Below, one piece after another: positions 7,301 through 12,948 of a stretch of 26,433 nucleotides of DNA; positions within the stretch are counted from its first letter, which is position 1, and each line of letters starts with the position of its first letter. The DNA comes from a virus. The position numbers were made by a program, and so were the translations under genes. The stretch lies in the IMG/VR virus record IMGVR_UViG_3300035680_000077, positions 1-26,433 of that record; one strand, 5' to 3'. The notes under the pieces are model-generated. The model saw only the letters and a program-made list of their open reading frames with translations. It had not been told where the DNA came from and did no database searches.

Positions 7301-7331
7301 CTACAAAAGAAAAACCCCTTGGGGTTGTTCT
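7301..7331 (-). terminator. Leftward terminator-like hairpin 3
   Basis: AACCCC and GGGGTT (7313-7326) form a tight stem, followed in the leftward reading by TTTTTCTTTTG. The tight G+C stem with a T-rich tail is a good intrinsic terminator shape. It is the last of three leftward hairpins before the ParB-like leader and would shield it from upstream transcription. Confidence 0.55.
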
Positions 7332-7397
7332 AAGGTGAAGTTGCTTAATAAATGGATCTCGATCATTTACTAAACACTCAGAACAACCCGAAGGGGT
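7314..7397. repeat. 18-base inverted repeat, 48-base spacer
   Basis: The arm at 7314-7331 is the reverse complement of the arm at 7380-7397 with one mismatch. Each arm also holds its own small GGGG/CCCC-type dyad. The pair may form a larger RNA stem or be two copies of one terminator or binding element in opposite orientation. Nothing in the spacer looks coding. Confidence 0.5.
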
Positions 7398-7446
7398 CTG
7401 GTCGAAATCAACTTACCACACGGACTTCACTCCGCCATAAAACTTT

Positions 7447-7490
7447 AACACAAAAGAGCCAAACAAAATATGTAATTTACGCTTGGCTCT
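7447..7490 (-). terminator. Leftward terminator-like hairpin 2
   Basis: AGAGCCAA (7455-7462) pairs with TTGGCTCT (7483-7490), 8 pairs with a 20-base A+T-rich loop. In the leftward reading the stem is followed by TTTGTGTT. It resembles an intrinsic terminator with a long loop. It may back up hairpin 1 or end a short RNA starting between them. Confidence 0.5.
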
Positions 7491-7540
7491 AACTATCTTT
7501 ATCCGATAACGATGGAAGGTAGTTGAAATAAATATAACAC

Positions 7541-7587
7541 AAAAATAAAAAAAGTGGGCGGCACGTGAGAGGAGACTAAACCGCCCA
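7541..7587 (-). terminator. Leftward intrinsic terminator 1, after rusA
   Basis: TGGGCGG (7555-7561) and CCGCCCA (7581-7587) form a G+C-rich 7-pair stem with a 19-base loop. In the leftward reading it is followed by CTTTTTTTATTTTT, a classical U tract. It lies about 115 bases after the rusA stop and is the obvious terminator for that gene. Confidence 0.7.
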
Positions 7588-7670
7588 TAAGAACTACCAA
7601 GGAAAAAACAAAGAAACAGGACAATTGTACTGTATAAATAAACAGCATTAGTTGCCTATTTTTTAAGCGC

Positions 7671-7690
7671 ATCCTCAAACGTTTGGGGAT
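7671..7690. promoter_or_regulatory. 20-base near-perfect palindrome after rusA
   Basis: ATCCTCAAAC is followed directly by GTTTGGGGAT; the two halves are reverse complements except for one position, which is a G-U pair in RNA. No T tract follows on either strand, so it looks more like a protein-binding dyad or an mRNA-end hairpin than a terminator. It starts 10 bases beyond the rusA stop. Confidence 0.35.
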
Positions 7691-7700
7691 AGCTAAGTGT

Positions 7701-8030
7701 TTACCCTAATACTATCTTTACCATTCCACCAGTCTCGTCTGCTCGTTCTACCGTGATCTTTTTAAAGCATCGGTCATTGACCCCCAAGGCTAGAGACATC
7801 CCGTCTAACCCCGCTTTCATGCTTGCTAGGAGGTTATCAAGGTCGTAATGTCTTTTACTGGGTGGGTAAAAGATAAGATGCAGTTCCGAGTATTCCTTGG
7901 TCGGGATCTTCTGTTCCTTGGTTAAATAAAAACACATTTCCTTATATTCTTTAGTGGCTTTAGCCTTTGTAGCCCAGTGGGTTTTGACATTGGGCTTTAG
8001 TGGAGCTGGCGGCCAAGGGAAGGTAAGCAT
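7701..8030 (-). CDS. rusA: RusA family Holliday junction resolvase
   Basis: The 109-residue product matches the length and motif order of RusA endonucleases: a proline-rich N-terminus (FPWPPAPLKPN), a basic central part, and DLDNLLASMKAGLDGMSLALGVND near residues 63-86 described here by its key residues D63, D65, N66, D76 and D86. These aspartates bind metal and cut four-way junctions in the family. The role is resolving recombination intermediates and branched replicating phage DNA before packaging. It stands alone on the minus strand, divergent from the recombination operon that starts at 8057, and is followed by a strong terminator at 7541-7587. Its own promoter was not clear, and its ribosome binding site (AAGG) is weak. 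Confidence 0.88.
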   Translation of the reverse strand: MLTFPWPPAPLKPNVKTHWATKAKATKEYKEMCFYLTKEQKIPTKEYSELHLIFYPPSKRHYDLDNLLASMKAGLDGMSLALGVNDRCFKKITVERADETGGMVKIVLG

Positions 8031-8056
8031 CAGGGTTTGCCTTATTAAAAAATATT

Positions 8057-8086
8057 TTGCAATACTTGAGAGACAATGTGTACAAT
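8057..8086 (+). promoter_or_regulatory. Promoter of the recombination and modification operon
   Basis: TTGCAA (8057-8062) and TACAAT (8081-8086) are separated by 18 bases, with TG-rich sequence before the -10 box, a good sigma-70-like arrangement. It lies in the short gap between the divergent rusA gene and the long plus-strand operon, about 33 bases before the first ATG with a ribosome binding site. Confidence 0.55.
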
Positions 8087-8094
8087 CTATTGTA
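8081..8094. promoter_or_regulatory. Palindromic operator candidate over the -10 box
   Basis: TACAATCTATTGTA is a perfect 6-2-6 dyad whose left half is the -10 hexamer of the plus-strand promoter. A protein bound here would block transcription of the operon. A related sequence, ACAATTGTA, occurs at 7621-7629. The binding protein is unknown; the ribbon-helix-helix protein at 11143-11433 is a candidate by inference only. Confidence 0.4.
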
Positions 8095-8118
8095 TATTAA
8101 TAAAAAACGAGGAATTCA

Positions 8119-8166
8119 ATGCAGCAGATACTAATTCTATTATGCACCCCAGGGGTATACAAATGA
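8119..8166 (+). CDS. 15-aa leader peptide coupled to the nuclease gene
   Basis: The ATG at 8119 is preceded by ACGAGGAATTCA, a well-spaced ribosome binding site, and is the first start after the promoter. The peptide MQQILILLCTPGVYK is hydrophobic, and its TGA overlaps the nuclease ATG (ATGA). The nuclease ribosome binding site (AGGGG) lies inside this frame. The arrangement points to a translated leader coupling translation of the operon's first enzyme to its mRNA. It could be dispensable chance sequence, but the spacing is precise. Confidence 0.5.
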   Translation: MQQILILLCTPGVYK

Positions 8167-9041
8167 TTATTACTAATAAATATGGACTGCCACAAACATT
8201 TGTGAATGTCGTAGAGCGTCCTACGTATACCAAGGGCAAAGCCCATATGTCGGTTACGGAGCTGTTAAACAGCCCACAGATTGTGCAATTAAAGGCTAAG
8301 TACTCCGAACAGATTGAAGTCGATGTGACCGATATGATATGGGCTGTATTTGGTACGGCAGTCCATCATGTCTTGGAACAGGGCAAAGATCCTAACCATA
8401 TCGTAGAACAAAGACTCCATGCCGATATAGACGGCTGGCATATCTCAGGAGCTATTGACCTTCAGGTCGTCCACGAGGATGGCATTGAGGTTAATGACTA
8501 CAAGACTGTCGGAGTATGGGCGGTCATGAATGAAAAGAAGGAATGGGAACAACAGCTCAATATTTATGCGTGGCTCGTTGAGACTGTCAAAAAGACCCCA
8601 GTAAATAAGCTAAAGATTATTGCCATCATCAGGGACTGGAGTGCTAGGGATGCTGAGAATCGGGAAGGATACCCTGAGAAACAGGTAGCTACCTTGGATA
8701 TCAAGCTTTGGTCGATGGAAGAGCGAGAAGCTTTTATTAAAGAGCGTATCCACCTTCATAGTGAAGCCCTGTTTGCAACCGATACCAACGAAGACCTACC
8801 ACCCTGTACTCCAGAGGAATGTTGGGAAAAACCAACAACTTATGCGGTTAAGAAAGAGGGTGGAGTTCGCGCGAAGTCTGTCCATACCACGAAAGAAGAG
8901 GCGGAATTGGCATTAGAAAGTACTGGTAAGGGATATTTTTTAGAAGTCCGAGCTGGTGAAAGAACTCGTTGTGCCAAGTTCTGTCAGGTTTCTCCTTGGT
9001 GCAAGCAGTACAAAGACTATTTGGAGGAGCAAGCCAAATGA
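8163..9041 (+). CDS. PD-(D/E)XK family nuclease (RecB/Cas4/YqaJ-like)
   Basis: The 292-residue product shows the PD-(D/E)XK order: GTAVHH (64-69), GAID with the metal-binding D99, then DYK (112-114) supplying the acid and lysine, and QLNIY (131-135), the QxxxY motif of RecB-type exonucleases. The C-terminus holds five cysteines (C215, C220, C270, C274, C280), with C-x3-C-x5-C in the last three; related nucleases use C-terminal cysteines for an iron-sulfur cluster or metal. It probably resects DNA ends for the ERF annealing protein downstream. I chose the ATG at 8163, behind AGGGG; an in-frame ATG at 8076 lies inside the promoter and cannot be the main start. Confidence 0.85.
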   Translation: MIITNKYGLPQTFVNVVERPTYTKGKAHMSVTELLNSPQIVQLKAKYSEQIEVDVTDMIWAVFGTAVHHVLEQGKDPNHIVEQRLHADIDGWHISGAIDLQVVHEDGIEVNDYKTVGVWAVMNEKKEWEQQLNIYAWLVETVKKTPVNKLKIIAIIRDWSARDAENREGYPEKQVATLDIKLWSMEEREAFIKERIHLHSEALFATDTNEDLPPCTPEECWEKPTTYAVKKEGGVRAKSVHTTKEEAELALESTGKGYFLEVRAGERTRCAKFCQVSPWCKQYKDYLEEQAK

Positions 9042-9265
9042 TAGACGCTAAGTACTATAACAACGGCAAGATCAAGATTGGATCTGAGCATTACCTTAAT
9101 CCGTTAAGGAAAAAATACATTGAAGAAGATCACGATATGTTGGAGATACAGAAGTATTTAATTCATGATCCAGCCATTCTTAATCGTCAGTATTGGAATC
9201 AAAAAATTTTATTGCTTATTAGTTGTTTTGTTTTATTAGTTGTTTGTTTGAAAGGAATGAAATGA
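9038..9265 (+). CDS. Small protein with C-terminal membrane anchor, 75 aa
   Basis: The ATG overlaps the nuclease stop (ATGA) and is preceded by GGAGGAGC. The product starts MIDAKYYNNGKIKIGSEHYL, has a charged helical middle, and ends with a hydrophobic stretch (about residues 56-71, leucine, isoleucine and valine rich) followed by a lysine, as in tail-anchored single-pass membrane proteins. It is sandwiched by two 4-base overlaps. No family was recognised. The cytoplasmic part may recruit another operon product to the membrane, by inference. Confidence 0.7.
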   Translation: MIDAKYYNNGKIKIGSEHYLNPLRKKYIEEDHDMLEIQKYLIHDPAILNRQYWNQKILLLISCFVLLVVCLKGMK

Positions 9266-9483
9266 GTGCAAACGATACACAGGTTGGTGGCAATCATTAC
9301 GCCAAGCAGGAAATACAGACTTGGGACTATATTGCGGCCAACCAAATTGGGTACTTTGAAGGGAATGTTATTAAGTATGTATCAAGATGGAAGCAAAAAG
9401 GTGGGATAGAGGATCTACGGAAAGCACAGCACTACCTTAGTAAGTTGATTGAAATTTCATTAAACACACAGGAGAAAGTATGA
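9262..9483 (+). CDS. DUF3310 family protein
   Basis: The 73-residue product carries the signature of DUF3310: QVGGNHYAKQ near the N-terminus (7-16), then a conserved helix (NVIKYVSRWKQKGGIEDL, 36-53) and AQHYLSKLIE (56-65). The domain is common in phages and occurs in T7 gp1.7, a nucleotide kinase, but most members are this domain alone and their activity is not settled. It has no P-loop. Possible roles are nucleotide metabolism or DNA binding during replication. The start was set at the ATG in the overlap with the previous stop, where the family signature begins; GAAAGGAA is the ribosome binding site. Confidence 0.85.
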   Translation: MSANDTQVGGNHYAKQEIQTWDYIAANQIGYFEGNVIKYVSRWKQKGGIEDLRKAQHYLSKLIEISLNTQEKV

Positions 9484-9623
9484 AAAAGATAATCGCTGTT
9501 TTATTTATTGCCATGATGTCTACAAGTGTTATGGCTCAGGTTAAATGTGAATCCGATGGTCGTGGCGGTATGTGCTGTTGGGATATAGGTAAGCAAGGAC
9601 CATGGAGACCAATTGGTTGTTAA
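9480..9623 (+). CDS. Exported small cysteine-rich peptide, 47 aa
   Basis: This 47-codon gene overlaps the DUF3310 stop by ATGA, with AGGAGAAAGT as ribosome binding site. The N-terminus MKKIIAVLFIAMMSTSVMA is a textbook signal peptide with a probable cleavage after VMA. The predicted mature peptide has 28 residues and four cysteines, including an adjacent pair (GGMCCWD), plus a GPWRPIGC tail, so it may be disulfide-stapled in the periplasm. No family was recognised. It is unexpected in a replication operon; envelope modification or superinfection exclusion are possible roles, without direct evidence. Confidence 0.7.
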   Translation: MKKIIAVLFIAMMSTSVMAQVKCESDGRGGMCCWDIGKQGPWRPIGC

Positions 9624-9632
9624 GGAGAAATT

Positions 9633-9788
9633 ATGGAAACATCACAGGAATTAACTTTAAAGTTTATGTTGGCATTGGCATCAAACCCAGCATACACAAG
9701 CCCAGACGAAGACTGGGAAACGGACGCTTTTAATATTTACACAATGGCACAAACATTAACTCACCTATATTTAGGGAAAATCGCATGA
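9633..9788 (+). CDS. Hypothetical protein, 51 aa
   Basis: The ATG follows TAAGGAGAAATT, a strong ribosome binding site, 9 bases after the exported peptide gene, and the TGA overlaps the ERF start (ATGA). The product is acidic and probably helical (METSQELTLKFMLALASN at the N-terminus), with no cysteine and no membrane helix. Coupling to the recombinase gene suggests an accessory of that protein, by position only. No family was recognised. Confidence 0.65.
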   Translation: METSQELTLKFMLALASNPAYTSPDEDWETDAFNIYTMAQTLTHLYLGKIA

Positions 9789-10465
9789 GCGTATATAAAA
9801 AATTACAACAAGCTAGGGTAGCTTTACAAGGAAAGAAACTAACCAAGTCGGGTAAGAACAAGTTTGCTGGCTACGAATACTTCGAGCTGGGAGACTTTCT
9901 ACCTACGATCCAAACAATCTGCAATGATGTTGGGCTATGCGGGGTATTGTCATTTAACAACGAGATGGCGTACTTGCAGATTAACGATGTTGTGGACGGC
10001 ACATCCATCATGTTTACCTCACCCATGAGTTCGGCTGCTCTCAAAGGTTGCCATGATGTACAGAACCTAGGTGCGGTGCAGACCTATCTTCGTAGGTACT
10101 TATGGACTAACGCATTTGAGATTGTGGAGCATGACGCTCTGGACGCTACCTTGGGAAAGGATGAGCCACCCAAAAAGATAGAAGCCAAGGTTGAAAAGAT
10201 CGAGCCAAAGATTGAGAAACCAAAGCCAACCAACGGCCCATGGCAAATATCCTTGGCAGACAACGAGGATATCGGTGCGTGGATGGATACCCTCGGAGCT
10301 GGGTGCGATGCCCTTCTGTCTTTAACTACCAGCGTGGACGATGTGGCAACAATCTTTAAGACCAATCGCTCTGTCTTTGACAAGGCAAAGGCATTGGATG
10401 AGGTCGGCTATTCCAAGCTCATGGAAAAGTTTTCAGCAACCAAAAAATCATTAACAAAGGCATAA
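9785..10465 (+). CDS. erf: ERF family single-strand annealing protein
   Basis: The 226-residue product matches the ERF superfamily of phage recombinases: FAGYEYFELGDF (27-38) is the family's 'Y.Y....D' block, and QNLGAVQTYLRRYLW (93-107) is its conserved 'G....YarRY' block. ERF proteins form rings on single-stranded DNA and anneal complementary strands during phage recombination and genome circularisation. A flexible lysine, glutamate and proline-rich linker (about 125-150) separates this core from a small C-terminal domain of unknown type. The upstream PD-(D/E)XK nuclease is its natural exonuclease partner. The start overlaps the preceding stop by ATGA. Confidence 0.9.
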   Translation: MSVYKKLQQARVALQGKKLTKSGKNKFAGYEYFELGDFLPTIQTICNDVGLCGVLSFNNEMAYLQINDVVDGTSIMFTSPMSSAALKGCHDVQNLGAVQTYLRRYLWTNAFEIVEHDALDATLGKDEPPKKIEAKVEKIEPKIEKPKPTNGPWQISLADNEDIGAWMDTLGAGCDALLSLTTSVDDVATIFKTNRSVFDKAKALDEVGYSKLMEKFSATKKSLTKA

Positions 10466-10466
10466 C

Positions 10467-10739
10467 ATGGAATATTTAAATACTGGTGGTTTATTTGTAT
10501 CAACAATTCGTACGACAGAAAAGTCTCCCGATTACTTTGGCAGTATCAAAGTGGATCGCTCTTATCTAAAGTTTCTTATGGAACAGCACGATGAGGATGG
10601 CGTTGAAATTAAGCTGGGTGGCTGGAAAAAGCAATCTCCCAAAACAGGAACTAAGTTTATTTCCCTATCAGTTGATACCTATGTCAAGAAAGACGAAGCC
10701 AAGCCAGTTATCAACGATAAGGACGAGTGGGAAATCTAA
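10467..10739 (+). CDS. Small phage protein, possible ssDNA-binding accessory
   Basis: The 90-residue product has the pattern of small beta-rich proteins found beside phage recombinases: an early GLF, then SPDYFGSIKVD (20-30), a GGWKKQSPKTGTKF block and a SLSVDTYVKK strand, ending in a short acidic tail (DKDEWEI) like the tails by which single-strand binding proteins recruit partners. I infer a single-strand-binding or recombination-accessory role from this and from its place one base after erf. No catalytic motif is visible. It shares one base with the next gene (TAATG). Confidence 0.65.
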   Translation: MEYLNTGGLFVSTIRTTEKSPDYFGSIKVDRSYLKFLMEQHDEDGVEIKLGGWKKQSPKTGTKFISLSVDTYVKKDEAKPVINDKDEWEI

Positions 10740-11155
10740 TGGAAACCAGTCAATTTGAAGCTAAAAAAATAGCCTTGAAGCAGACAAAGGATGGTCATGT
10801 GTTGAATCTGGCTATCCATCCAGACGAGATCCCCGATGAGATCCTTCGGGACTTTGTGGGTGCTAGGTATATGGTGGTGATGGTTCGCCTAGCGGATACC
10901 GAAGTTCCCATGGTTCGGTCTGAGGAATACGCTGGTGCTAGGCTAGTCAAACAGGCTGGAATGATATGCCGGGATCAGAAGTTTTGGGATTTCTTACACG
11001 ACCAAGGATATATTTTTGATCGTAAAGAAACAGTGGCGGTAGATTGGCTATGTAGTTACCTCAATGTTGCGTCCAGAGCTGAACTCAAGACAAATGAAAA
11101 GGCGCAATATCTTTTTGAACAAATAAATGCAGAGTATAAAAAATGGAAAAACTAG
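10739..11155 (+). CDS. Conserved phage hypothetical protein, 138 aa
   Basis: The start at 10739 uses the ATG in TAATG. The product has an N-terminal beta-rich half containing IPDEILRDFVGARYMVVMVR and an LVKQAGMICRD block, then a C-terminal helical half where an aromatic FWDFLHDQGY precedes a region of small residues and basic charge. I recall similar proteins near recombination genes in other environmental phages, without an assigned function. It overlaps the ribbon-helix-helix gene by 13 bases. There is no signal peptide or membrane segment. Confidence 0.7.
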   Translation: METSQFEAKKIALKQTKDGHVLNLAIHPDEIPDEILRDFVGARYMVVMVRLADTEVPMVRSEEYAGARLVKQAGMICRDQKFWDFLHDQGYIFDRKETVAVDWLCSYLNVASRAELKTNEKAQYLFEQINAEYKKWKN

Positions 11156-11433
11156 TCCCCTATTCACTTTACCTCCCAGAGGCACACATTAAAAAGCTGA
11201 AGTCTATGGCGAAGAACCGTAAAGCATCTAGTTTTATTCGAGATGCTTTGATTATGGCGTTGGATAAGACCGATGAGTATTCCAGTGGCTATAACAAGGG
11301 TCTCAAGGATGCCTGTGGAATTATCAAAGACAATCCCGAGGCTGGCTTGATTGCCGTCCGTGGAAAATCTTTAAATGACATTCTTGTTAAACAGATTGAA
11401 ATATTGAGGCACGAACCAAAATGCCAAAAATGA
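11143..11433 (+). CDS. Ribbon-helix-helix DNA-binding protein
   Basis: The first 45 residues match the ribbon-helix-helix (CopG/Arc-like) fold: a short beta strand (YSLYLP, 7-12), a helix with AHIKKLKSMAK, a turn, and a second helix starting with SSFIRDALIMAL. Such dimers insert their beta strands in the DNA major groove and usually repress their own operon. The remaining 50 residues are helical and of unknown role. It lies in the middle of the long operon, and the palindrome at 8081-8094 over the operon's promoter is a plausible target, by inference only. It overlaps both neighbours by 13 bases. Confidence 0.75.
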   Translation: MEKLVPYSLYLPEAHIKKLKSMAKNRKASSFIRDALIMALDKTDEYSSGYNKGLKDACGIIKDNPEAGLIAVRGKSLNDILVKQIEILRHEPKCQK

Positions 11434-11639
11434 ATCAAGAAACCGTATTGGATTTAGTACGTGAGATAGAAAAATTAATGATTGAGGAGCAGGCTGAATA
11501 TGTCAATGCTTTTGCGGCTTCCTTGTATGTTGCCTGCGTTTCGGCTAACAATCTAGGAATGGCTAAAGAAACATTTTTGGCTAACTGTGAAACATTATTT
11601 GATAGCGATAAAAAAGAACAGATGAAGGAACTTCAATGA
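11421..11639 (+). CDS. Hypothetical helical protein, 72 aa
   Basis: The product is acidic and almost all helical (leucine, glutamate and alanine rich), beginning MPKMNQETVLDLVREIEKL. The ATG lies 13 bases inside the ribbon-helix-helix gene and the stop overlaps the next start by ATGA. No family was recognised. Small acidic helical phage proteins often act as protein inhibitors, which cannot be shown here. Confidence 0.65.
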   Translation: MPKMNQETVLDLVREIEKLMIEEQAEYVNAFAASLYVACVSANNLGMAKETFLANCETLFDSDKKEQMKELQ

Positions 11640-11809
11640 ACGACCAAGACAGAAGAGATTGTTTTGCCTTTATGTTAACCGTTGGGTTTGCCATGAAAGG
11701 TGAAATAAATCCCAAAGCAATATGGGAGATGGCAGATATGCTTGTCGAAGCCCGTAATGCACCCCCAGAGGAGGGGATTGTTGCGATTAAAAGGAAAACT
11801 AAGAAATGA
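11636..11809 (+). CDS. Hypothetical protein, 57 aa
   Basis: This 57-codon gene is joined on both sides by ATGA overlaps, with ATGAAGGAAC before the start. The product starts MNDQDRRDCFAFMLTVGFAM, has a helical middle and a basic lysine-rich tail (IKRKTKK). The hydrophobic patch at residues 9-20 is too short for a membrane helix. No family was recognised; the double overlap is the main support. Confidence 0.6.
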   Translation: MNDQDRRDCFAFMLTVGFAMKGEINPKAIWEMADMLVEARNAPPEEGIVAIKRKTKK

Positions 11810-12003
11810 AAGAACCAATTCCATTCGCTGGATATGTTGAGATTGACGAAGACACAAAGAAGTATTGCTCGTCTTGCATGAACTATAAGTCTTTTGAAAA
11901 TGGCAAGATTGTCCAGACCGCCAATAAAAATATTAAACGTTTTAAATGTTTTGATTGTTTGGCAAAAGCCAGTGTTCGTAGATACGCTAAGGAGAACGCA
12001 TGA
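11806..12003 (+). CDS. Small zinc-ribbon protein, 65 aa
   Basis: Two CxxC knuckles (C21, C24 and C48, C51) spaced 23 residues apart form a probable zinc ribbon, followed by a basic tail (KASVRRYAKENA). Proteins of this size and pattern are common in phages and usually bind nucleic acid or a host polymerase subunit. There is no catalytic motif, so this is a binding module. Its start and end both lie in ATGA overlaps. The specific target is unknown. Confidence 0.7.
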   Translation: MKEPIPFAGYVEIDEDTKKYCSSCMNYKSFENGKIVQTANKNIKRFKCFDCLAKASVRRYAKENA

Positions 12004-12350
12004 ATCCTACACACATTAGTAAGTCGATGGATGGCATGATGGCCAAGTCCCACAATTGTTTTCCTATCGGGCCAAAGGCGTCTTCCAAACAAGCATGGCT
12101 AGAAGATAAAGACTTGTACCTTGGGGATGTAAGTGGCATGGAACGGATACTAACACCAGTCATTCTTGATACCGATATGCATCAAAAAATATATCTCATG
12201 GATGCCATTACTGGGACTCTTTATAAAATTCAAGGCGGTAAGTGCATGAGTTCTGATCAACTGCATCTAAAACGATTTAAACAAGACAATAACCTAGCCA
12301 ACAGACTTATGAAGGTAAAGGGTGATCAATTAAGTGGGGATATATTATGA
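12000..12350 (+). CDS. Hypothetical protein, 116 aa
   Basis: The ATG overlaps the zinc-ribbon stop and the TGA overlaps the next ATG. The N-terminal third is rich in methionine, serine and lysine; the middle (LTPVILDTDMHQKIYLMDAI, about 51-70) is beta-like; the last 40 residues are basic and helical. No motif of a known enzyme was seen. No family was recognised. Confidence 0.65.
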   Translation: MNPTHISKSMDGMMAKSHNCFPIGPKASSKQAWLEDKDLYLGDVSGMERILTPVILDTDMHQKIYLMDAITGTLYKIQGGKCMSSDQLHLKRFKQDNNLANRLMKVKGDQLSGDIL

Positions 12351-12778
12351 GAGAGCCAACACAAAGATTCTGGGATGCCATGATTATTAAGTCGTGGCAA
12401 AACTTTGATAGTTGCTACAAGCTCAACATATGGGCAAGGGAAGAGTTTGGTAAGTATCCTCAACATTTAGAATTAAAACGTACACAAAACTGTTTTGGTA
12501 GCGGGACTCAAGGGGTGCGTGTTTGGGTGGCTCAATATATGCCAGCTTTAAGTGAGCAGTTATTTGCACTACCCAAGGAAAGACACATAGAGTTATTGGA
12601 TTGGCTTGCAAAGAGCAAGGTTGATTCTTTGTCTTCCAAAGGTTCAAAAGTCAGCAAGTATTACCATGCAGCCAGAAGTGCAATGAAAGCCGCAGAAAGA
12701 AGAGCAACACAAAAAACTTGGTCAGATAATTTAGAGAAAACTCTTAATCGTAATAATCGATGGACAACAGTTAAATGA
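12347..12778 (+). CDS. Hypothetical basic helical protein, 143 aa
   Basis: The product is helical and basic, especially in the C-terminal 45 residues (AARSAMKAAERRATQKTW region). Aromatic residues cluster in the first third (FWDAMIIKSWQNF). The basic tail suggests nucleic-acid binding. I considered an antiterminator role because of size, charge and late-operon position, but no Q- or N-like signature was found. The start and end lie in ATGA overlaps. Confidence 0.65.
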   Translation: MREPTQRFWDAMIIKSWQNFDSCYKLNIWAREEFGKYPQHLELKRTQNCFGSGTQGVRVWVAQYMPALSEQLFALPKERHIELLDWLAKSKVDSLSSKGSKVSKYYHAARSAMKAAERRATQKTWSDNLEKTLNRNNRWTTVK

Positions 12779-12948
12779 TGGTCACAATGCTTAATATGTT
12801 TGCTTTGTTCGTAGCCACCTGTGCTGTGCTTATCTTTGCCGTGGTCTTTGCCTTCTTCCTGTTCATTATGTATGCCTGTATACACATTGGGTGGAGAGAG
12901 ATTAAAGGAATATCGATGTCTGAGTTATGGGAGAGGATTCAGAAATGA
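12775..12948 (+). CDS. Small membrane protein, 57 aa
   Basis: The product has a long hydrophobic stretch (about residues 5-36, rich in leucine, valine, phenylalanine and alanine), enough for one long or two short membrane helices, followed by a charged C-terminal tail (WREIKGISMSELWERIQK). Two ATGs stand in tandem at the start, the first in an ATGA overlap with the previous gene. Holin-like size is noted, but there is no endolysin nearby in the window. No family was recognised. Confidence 0.65.
   Translation: MMVTMLNMFALFVATCAVLIFAVVFAFFLFIMYACIHIGWREIKGISMSELWERIQK

Noticed and set aside
6947-7333. 128-codon plus-strand frame across the ParB-like start and its leader
   Set aside because: Antisense to the ParB-like N-terminus and to the structured leader; no ribosome binding site and no recognisable domain.
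7066-7700. CRISPR array or tRNA in the non-coding block
   Set aside because: The repeats are single inverted pairs, not regularly spaced direct repeats, and no cloverleaf with acceptor and anticodon arms could be drawn.
8076-8162. 29-residue extension of the PD-(D/E)XK nuclease
   Set aside because: Its ATG lies between the -35 and -10 elements of the promoter, upstream of the expected transcription start, and overlaps a separate well-initiated leader peptide.
10084-10383. 99-codon minus-strand frame antisense to erf
   Set aside because: Antisense shadow of a clear ERF gene, isolated on that strand.
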